Assembly: GCF_900117415.1 (NCBI RefSeq)
Contig: NZ_FPEI01000004.1
Span: 1 to 64,000 of the forward strand
Source of the DNA: Hyphomicrobium sp. CS1BSMeth3
GTDB lineage: Bacteria > Pseudomonadota > Alphaproteobacteria > Rhizobiales > Hyphomicrobiaceae
Length of the DNA: 64,000 nucleotides
Reading direction: 5' to 3'
Below the pieces are notes generated by a model, which saw only the letters and a program-made list of their open reading frames with translations, ran no database searches and was not told where the DNA came from. This document shows, in pieces, positions 58,543-64,000 of this stretch. The first letter of the stretch is position 1; the number at the start of each line of letters is the position of its first letter. The position numbers were made by a program, and so were the translations under genes.

Positions 58543-58982
58543 CCGCGGGCTGCCGGGAAGGGGTGCTTCGCAACCCTACCGTTAGTGCCATGCCCGCGGC
58601 GGCCGGAGCGACGGCGGTCATTGGCCCTTGCCGCGGGCTGCTGGGAAGAGGTGCTTCGCAACCCTACGGTAAGTACTATGCCCGCGGCGGCCGGAGCGAC
58701 AACGGTCATTGGCCCTTGCCGCGGGCTGCCGGGAAGGGGTGCTTCGCAACCCTACGGTGAGTGCTATGCCCGCGGCGGCCAGAGCGACGGCGGTCATTGG
58801 TCCTTGCCGCGGGCTGCTGGGAAGAGGTGCTTCGCAACCCTACGGTGAGTGCCATGCCCGCGGCGGTCGGAGCGACAGCGGTCATTGGCCCTTGCCGCGG
58901 GCTGCCGGGAAGGGGCTTTCGGAACCCTGCGGTAAGTGCCATGCCGGCGGCCGCCAAGGGGACAGCGACCATTTGTGGCCGT
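58543..58982 (+). repeat. 88-bp tandem repeat array (family A), five units
   Basis: Five units start at 58543, 58631, 58719, 58807 and 58895, an exact 88-bp period. Each has arms GCCGCGGGC and GCCCGCGGC around a core with GGGAAGRGGTGCTTCGCAAC, then a linker GAGCGACnnCGGTCATTGG. The units alternate between two variants (CTGCCGGGAAGGGG in 1, 3, 5; CTGCTGGGAAGAGG in 2, 4). The last unit is degenerate. The period is not a multiple of three, so no protein repeat. Bases 58983-59220 hold no gene apart from the cold-shock leader. Confidence 0.9.
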
Positions 58983-59220
58983 CACATCGATCTCACAAGA
59001 AAGCGAGCGCTCCCGCATATGTGACGCGGCAGCACTTGCAAACGCCTCCCAACGAGCCTACGTAGCACTATCGACTTTGGCCGGACGACCGGGCCGTTGC
59101 GCTACGATGGCATCGAGCGCGCGTTCACAGAACCCCTCCAAAATTCGACGAGTGTGCCACGTGCGCAGATGGCGCGCGCGGCATATGATTGGTCATGGCT
59201 CTGTTAAAAGGAAAATCGCC

Positions 59221-59430
59221 ATGCAAGCTGGTACCGTGAAGTTCTTCAACGAGCAGAAGGGCTATGGTTTCATCGCGCCAGACAATGGCGGCGCCGACGT
59301 GTTCGTGCATATTTCGGCGCTCGAGCGCGCTGGTCTGCGCACCCTCTCCGAGGGCCAGAAGGTCTCCTTCGACACCGAGAAGGATCGCCGCTCGGGCAAG
59401 ATGGCCGTCTCGAACATCCAGACGGCATAA
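59221..59430 (+). CDS. cspA: Cold-shock domain protein
   Basis: A 69-residue single cold-shock domain that binds single-stranded RNA/DNA. RNP1 is KGYGFIAP and RNP2 is VFVHIS; both are intact. AAGGAAAA lies upstream of the ATG. A gene-free leader of up to 200 bases precedes it, as is common for csp mRNAs. A strong terminator follows 45 bases after the stop. The symbol denotes the family. Confidence 0.93.
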   Translation: MQAGTVKFFNEQKGYGFIAPDNGGADVFVHISALERAGLRTLSEGQKVSFDTEKDRRSGKMAVSNIQTA

Positions 59431-59475
59431 GCTCCGGTCGCAGGCCCATTCCTGCGGCATCGACGAGATCTGAAG

Positions 59476-59515
59476 GCGCGGCAGCTTCGGCTCCGCGCTT
59501 TTTTGCTTTTTTTGC
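59476..59515 (+). terminator. Rho-independent terminator of the cold-shock gene
   Basis: The same stem-loop as at 58507 (GCGCGG(C)AGC-TTCG-GCTCCGCGC), followed by TTTTTTGCTTTTTTT. The 23-base stem-loop identity between the two sites suggests recent duplication or gene conversion. Confidence 0.93.
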
Positions 59516-59524
59516 TCGGCCTTT

Positions 59525-59552
59525 CGGCCGGCGCGCGGTCGCGCGCTCAGGG
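59525..59552 (-). repeat. GC hairpin element, inverted partial copy 3
   Basis: Minus-strand reading gives TGAGCGCGCGACCGCGCGCC and GGCCG, one mismatch from the copies at 11818 and 58457. Confidence 0.6.
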
Positions 59553-59581
59553 AGCGGGCTCCACGCAGCACCCTAGCCGTT

Positions 59582-59768
59582 TGCTCCAAGTCCAAAAGGA
59601 CGGGGGTGCGGGGGTGTCCGTCGTGTCGGAGACACGCGCCTTCGGCACGATGCGGGTTACAGGGCGGCAGCCCTGCTCGTGCCTGCGGCGCGAGCGCGGC
59701 CATGCCTCTGGCATGACCCTCGCACTCCATCGGAAGGGACACCCTCCCGGACCCATCCGCTTTTGAAG
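59582..59768. repeat. Family B inverted pair between cspA and the GDPD gene
   Basis: An inverted copy (59582-59660; CAAGTCCAAAAGGACGGGGG, then GTGTCCGTCGTGTCGGAGAC, GCGCCTTCGGCACGATGCGG) is followed by a partial forward copy (59711-59768; CTCGCACTCCATCGG, GGGACACCCTCCCGGACCC, CGCTTTTGAAG). No gene occupies the 339 bases between 59431 and 59769. Confidence 0.7.
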
Positions 59769-59769
59769 A

Positions 59770-60753
59770 CTACTTCGTGGCAACCGCCCCGCGCGCCAGA
59801 GGGCCGATGCTCTCGATGTGGTTCGTCCAGATAAGGCCGCTGAAGCCAGGCGGCACCTTGGCCAGGGTCGCTGCATCGTCGATGCCCGATGTGCCGGGAT
59901 CGCCGGCACCGTACGGCCCGAGCAGGATGATCTGGCTGCCCGCGTCCGCCATGCGCTGCTGGAAGCGGCTGGGCCAGCCCCAGAGCCAGGGCGCGATGTT
60001 GATCGGCACCATGACTTGCGTAGTGCGACAGGGCGCCGGCACATAGCCCGACCAGCCGAGCGCCACGTACTGCATGAGGCAGGCCTTGAGGCCGCCGCGC
60101 GTCCAGATGTTGAGCTCCGGCAGATGCGCCTTCGCAACGAGCGTCGGCGGATCGCCGCCGTAAGCGCCCCAGACGGCCTTGCGCCAAGCGGGATTCTCGC
60201 GCAGCAGCGCGGCGATCATGTCGCCTTCGCGCGCCTCGTTGGACTTGAAGTTGACGATGAACTGCCTGTCCGGGAAAGCGGCAAGCACCTCGTCGAGCGT
60301 TGGCATAAGGCCGACGCCCTTGCCGCGCAGAGGAAACGTCTTGCCGCCGTCCGCCGTATAACCGTAGCCGACGTCGAGCGACTTCAAATACGCCATGTCG
60401 TGGTCGCGCGTGCGGCCCTTGCCTTCGGTGCGGCAGTCGAGCGTCCAGTCATGGAAGACGGCGAGCTTGCCATCGGTCGTCGGGTGAACATCCAGCTCGA
60501 CGATCTCGGCGCCAGCGTCAAATGCGGCCCGCATGGCAGGCAGCGTATTCTCGATGAAAGCGTGTGTCGGCGGGTGAATGCGCGAAGCGGTGCAGGTTTC
60601 GCCTGTGAGGCCTTCACGATGGAAGGTCTGGTGGATGCCGCGATGCGCAACAGGGCGCAGCTCGGTCGAGGCCGGTGCAGGCGCGAGCCATGAGGCATTC
60701 CAGATGTAGATTGCGCCGACGAGGATCGCCACAACCAGCAGCGCGCGCTTCAT
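59770..60753 (-). CDS. Glycerophosphodiester phosphodiesterase family protein
   Basis: A 327-residue GDPD. An N-terminal membrane anchor or signal (residues 1-24) precedes the TIM barrel: catalytic His37-Arg38 (VAHRGIH), ENTLPAM, the metal pair ELDVHPT, and the second catalytic His in VFHDWTLDC. A lysine in NFKSNE completes the site. It hydrolyses glycerophosphodiesters to glycerol-3-phosphate and an alcohol, probably in the periplasm. GAGGGC precedes the ATG. Confidence 0.9.
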   Translation of the reverse strand: MKRALLVVAILVGAIYIWNASWLAPAPASTELRPVAHRGIHQTFHREGLTGETCTASRIHPPTHAFIENTLPAMRAAFDAGAEIVELDVHPTTDGKLAVFHDWTLDCRTEGKGRTRDHDMAYLKSLDVGYGYTADGGKTFPLRGKGVGLMPTLDEVLAAFPDRQFIVNFKSNEAREGDMIAALLRENPAWRKAVWGAYGGDPPTLVAKAHLPELNIWTRGGLKACLMQYVALGWSGYVPAPCRTTQVMVPINIAPWLWGWPSRFQQRMADAGSQIILLGPYGAGDPGTSGIDDAATLAKVPPGFSGLIWTNHIESIGPLARGAVATK

Positions 60754-60827
60754 GATGTGCCCTCCGCAAACCGGCGGGCTTCTTCGCGTGCGAGATGGAC
60801 GCTTTTAGGGCTCCGAAGCGGCGAAGC

Positions 60828-61136
60828 TCAGCCGCCCCAGGAGCAGATGAGCTCGGTGCAGCGCGTGCGACCGGTCGCGAGATCAGAGGCGGTGCAGCGA
60901 ACGGGCTGCGCGCGGCAGACGCGGCAGGTGTAGGATGAGAGGCAGCCACGGAATTGTCCGCCGCGCGAGTAGTTGCAGGTCAGGATGGTCTGGCAATTCC
61001 GGTTGCGCGGATCGGTGCCGATGACCTGGGCATCCGCAGACGTCGAGAGGCTCGTCAGGGCGAGCAGCAGGAGGAATGGCACAGCGAGGATCGCGGCGAG
61101 CCAGCCGCGGAACAGTGCGGAACTGCAAACTGCCAT
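60828..61136 (-). CDS. Small Cys-rich secreted protein
   Basis: A 102-residue protein. The hydrophobic signal (residues 8-36, ending ADA-QV) is followed by a 66-residue mature part with eight cysteines in pairs (NCQTILTC, GCLSSYTCRVC, RCTASDL, RCTELIC), enough for four disulfides. No family recognised. GAGGCC lies upstream of the ATG. It follows a GDPD gene on the same strand order (75 bases upstream of it). Confidence 0.7.
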   Translation of the reverse strand: MAVCSSALFRGWLAAILAVPFLLLLALTSLSTSADAQVIGTDPRNRNCQTILTCNYSRGGQFRGCLSSYTCRVCRAQPVRCTASDLATGRTRCTELICSWGG

Positions 61137-61281
61137 GGTGGCCTCCCGGAAACATCGCTCACGAGCCTAACGCCACATGAGCGCCATTCTTTCCCCGAAA
61201 GGCAACAGCGGCAATCGCGGGTGGTAAATCCTCCCCCGAAATGCAGGGCGGGCGTGCCCGTTCGGCCACGCGAAACACGCG

Positions 61282-61497
61282 TCAGAGGGAGCTGAGCCCA
61301 TCGGCGACGACACAGACGGCCTCTATGGCCTTCTTCGGCGCCTCTACGACGGCGTTCTGGAGCACCTGCGCAACAACCTCGGCCCCCACCTCTTGGAGGG
61401 CCTGCCCCCCGAAATCCAGAATGTGATCCGTGACGCTTTTGGATGAGTTCGAGGCTTCCGCCTCGCTAAGCTTTTGAGTTGGCGCGCTGTCTTGCAC
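61282..61497 (-). CDS. Small hypothetical helical protein
   Basis: A 71-residue protein from a GTG at 61497, which has GGGAGGAG eight bases upstream; the frame is open to 61557 but without a site. The sequence is amphipathic helical (ILDFGGQALQEVGAEVVAQV). No signal peptide or family. The strong ribosome-binding site is the main support. Confidence 0.45.
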   Translation of the reverse strand: MQDSAPTQKLSEAEASNSSKSVTDHILDFGGQALQEVGAEVVAQVLQNAVVEAPKKAIEAVCVVADGLSSL

Positions 61498-61706
61498 GTC
61501 GACGCTCCTCCCATCGGATAGCTGAACTGTCAGCCCCCAATAACATGGGCGTGCCAAGCGCGAAGAAAAGGCCTCCAGGCCACAGTAGCCTGCAACCTGG
61601 TTAAGCCCGCGCGCCCCTCAGAAAAGCGAGAGGCCGCTCAAACAAGAGCACAAGCAGCAAGCGCCAGGAGATAGGCGAGCGTTGTCAGGCGCTCGCCATC
61701 CCCTAG

Positions 61707-62792
61707 CTACTTCAGCAGCTCGACAATGGCGTCACCGAGCTCCGTGCACATGGCCTTGCCGCCCATGTCACGCGTGCGGACGTCCGTGTCCTTAAGCAGC
61801 TTCTCGATGGCCCCGACGATGGCATCGGCGGCGTCCTCGTGGCCGAGATGCTCGAGCATCATGGCGCCCGACCAGATCTGGCCAATGGGGTTCGAAATGC
61901 CTTGCCCCGCGATGTCCGGCGCCGAGCCGTGCACAGGCTCGAACATGGAGGGGTAGTCCTTCTCGGGGTTGATGTTGCCGCCGGGCGCGATGGCGATCGT
62001 GCCGGTCGTGGCGGGGCCGAGGTCCGAGAGGATGTCACCGAAGAGGTTCGAGCCGACGATGACGTCGAACCAGTGTGGGTTGCGCACGAGATGCGCGGTC
62101 AGGATGTCGATGTGGTACTGGTCGGTCTTGGCCTTCGGGTATTCCTTCGCGATCGCGGCGAAACGCTCGTCCCAGTAGGGCATGGAAATCGAGATGCCGT
62201 TGGACTTCGTGGCGCTCGTGACGTGGTTGCGCGGGCGCGTCGCGGCGAGGTCGAAGGCATAGCGCATGACGCGGTCACAGCCGCGCTTGGTGAAGATCGC
62301 CTGCTGGACAGCCATCTCGTAGTCGCTGCCCTCGTACATGCGCCCGCCGACCGACGAATACTCGCCCTCGTTGTTCTCGCGCACAATGAAGTAGTCGATG
62401 TCGCCCGGCTTCCTGTCCGCGAGCGGGCACTTCAGGCCCTCGAAGAGGCGCACGGGGCGCAGGTTGATGTACTGCTGAAACTCGCGCCGGATCGGGATCA
62501 GCAGGCCCCAGAGCGAGACGTGATCGGGCACGCCCGGAAAACCGACCGCGCCGAGGTAGATGGCATCATGGTTGCGGATGCGATCGAGGCCGTCCTCGGG
62601 CATCATACGGCCGGTCTTCTTGAAGACCTCGCAGGACCAGTCGAAGTTGTCCCACTCGAAGGCGATGTCGAACTTGCGGGCCACGGCCTCGAGCACCTTG
62701 ATGCCCTCCGGCACCACCTCGTTGCCGATGCCGTCGCCGGGAATGACGGCGATCTTGTAGGCGTTCGGCTTTTTGCCGGGTTCCTTGGCCAT
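61707..62792 (-). CDS. Tartrate/D-malate/isopropylmalate-type dehydrogenase
   Basis: A 361-residue beta-decarboxylating dehydrogenase. It begins with IAVIPGDGIGNEVVPEG; the substrate arginines are in LRPVRLFEG and VRENNEGEYSS. Metal-binding aspartates sit in GSNLFGDILSD and cofactor contacts in EPVHGSAPDIAG. The REN-NEGEYS signature (rather than RELTGGIY of LeuB) points to the tartrate dehydrogenase/D-malate dehydrogenase (DmlA/TtuC) group. The start at 62792 has GAGGGAGAAG upstream. Confidence 0.88.
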   Translation of the reverse strand: MAKEPGKKPNAYKIAVIPGDGIGNEVVPEGIKVLEAVARKFDIAFEWDNFDWSCEVFKKTGRMMPEDGLDRIRNHDAIYLGAVGFPGVPDHVSLWGLLIPIRREFQQYINLRPVRLFEGLKCPLADRKPGDIDYFIVRENNEGEYSSVGGRMYEGSDYEMAVQQAIFTKRGCDRVMRYAFDLAATRPRNHVTSATKSNGISISMPYWDERFAAIAKEYPKAKTDQYHIDILTAHLVRNPHWFDVIVGSNLFGDILSDLGPATTGTIAIAPGGNINPEKDYPSMFEPVHGSAPDIAGQGISNPIGQIWSGAMMLEHLGHEDAADAIVGAIEKLLKDTDVRTRDMGGKAMCTELGDAIVELLK

Positions 62793-62965
62793 GGCGTTTC
62801 TTCTCCCTCGTCGATGAGAATTCGTAAGCGGCGGCAGGCTTAGCACCTTCCCAGCTCAATCTAAACCGCTCTGTGCCCTGGCGGATCAGGTATTCGTCCC
62901 GCCGGCCCGAATGGTTACCTCGTTCGGTATGTGCCCTGGAAGCGGATGCTGGAATCCCTACATGA

Positions 62966-64000
<1,035 letters not shown>

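Noticed and set aside
58374-58982. Possible CRISPR array
   Set aside because: The whole 88-bp unit is repeated, with no unique spacers of constant length, and no cas genes are nearby.

Overview
The window looks like chromosomal DNA of a GC-rich alphaproteobacterium of the order Hyphomicrobiales (Rhizobiales). This rests on an outer-membrane porin N-terminus with a GGNCCADL start, a BA14K-like secreted protein, a CarD regulator beside a seven-iron ferredoxin, rpsT beside dnaA, a K+-independent proton-pumping pyrophosphatase, a bactofilin, and bicistronic lolCE-lolD. No rRNA, intact tRNA, CRISPR array, transposase or integrase was found. Most of the window is ordinary, tightly packed chromosome; the unusual parts are its intergenic repeats and one AT-richer gene cluster.

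Layout. 1-6.7 kb: start of a porin (minus), Fe superoxide dismutase, bactofilin, an SDR dehydrogenase, H+-pyrophosphatase, a hotdog thioesterase. 6.8-11.6 kb: Zn alcohol dehydrogenase, a small Cys-rich secreted protein, a two-gene split AtuA (DUF1446) module, two tandem periplasmic TPR paralogues. 12.0-17.4 kb: a likely operon of amidase, HIBYL-CoA-hydrolase-like protein, CoA-transferase, MDR reductase and histidine phosphatase. 17.5-19.6 kb: lipoprotein-releasing ABC transporter. 20.8-24.1 kb: rpsT, a rhodanese and dnaA. 24.2-31.3 kb: amidohydrolase, CNNM-type CBS protein, a candidate small RNA, a disordered protein, a catalytically dead HtrA relative, a GNAT acetyltransferase and a Bax-inhibitor-1 protein.

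31.5-41.1 kb: a tesA/ybbA/ybbP-like locus (arylesterase divergent from an ABC permease/ATPase pair), RNA 2',3'-cyclic phosphodiesterase ThpR, a DsrE-like Tat protein, DUF3237, a flavin monooxygenase, a CMD/HxlR divergent pair, and CarD with a long histone-H1-like tail. 41.6-52.1 kb: fdxA, DUF302, a DMT and an MFS exporter, SufA-like, DUF924, RluD, MDR, and an exonuclease/ATP-dependent DNA ligase pair. 52.1-55.8 kb: small secreted proteins, two NTF2-like paralogues, threonine synthase. 55.9-57.4 kb: an AT-richer three-gene operon around an XRE regulator, probably acquired. 57.5-64 kb: rpsD with a promoter and structured leader, an 88-bp tandem repeat array, a cold-shock gene, GDPD, small proteins, an isopropylmalate/tartrate-type dehydrogenase, and the 5' part of obgE.

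The most distinctive signal is a set of dispersed palindromic repeat families placed almost always at gene 3' ends. Family A occurs as 84-bp tandem copies after hppA, as single copies near 6.7 and 11.9 kb, and as 88-bp tandem copies after rpsD. Family B is GC-rich, lies near 6.65, 11.65, 29.5-29.8 and 59.6-59.75 kb, and twice occurs as inverted pairs. A third type is a pair of 76-77-nt hairpins just upstream of the dead-protease gene. Their roles (transcript 3'-end formation, mRNA stability, or mobility) are inference.
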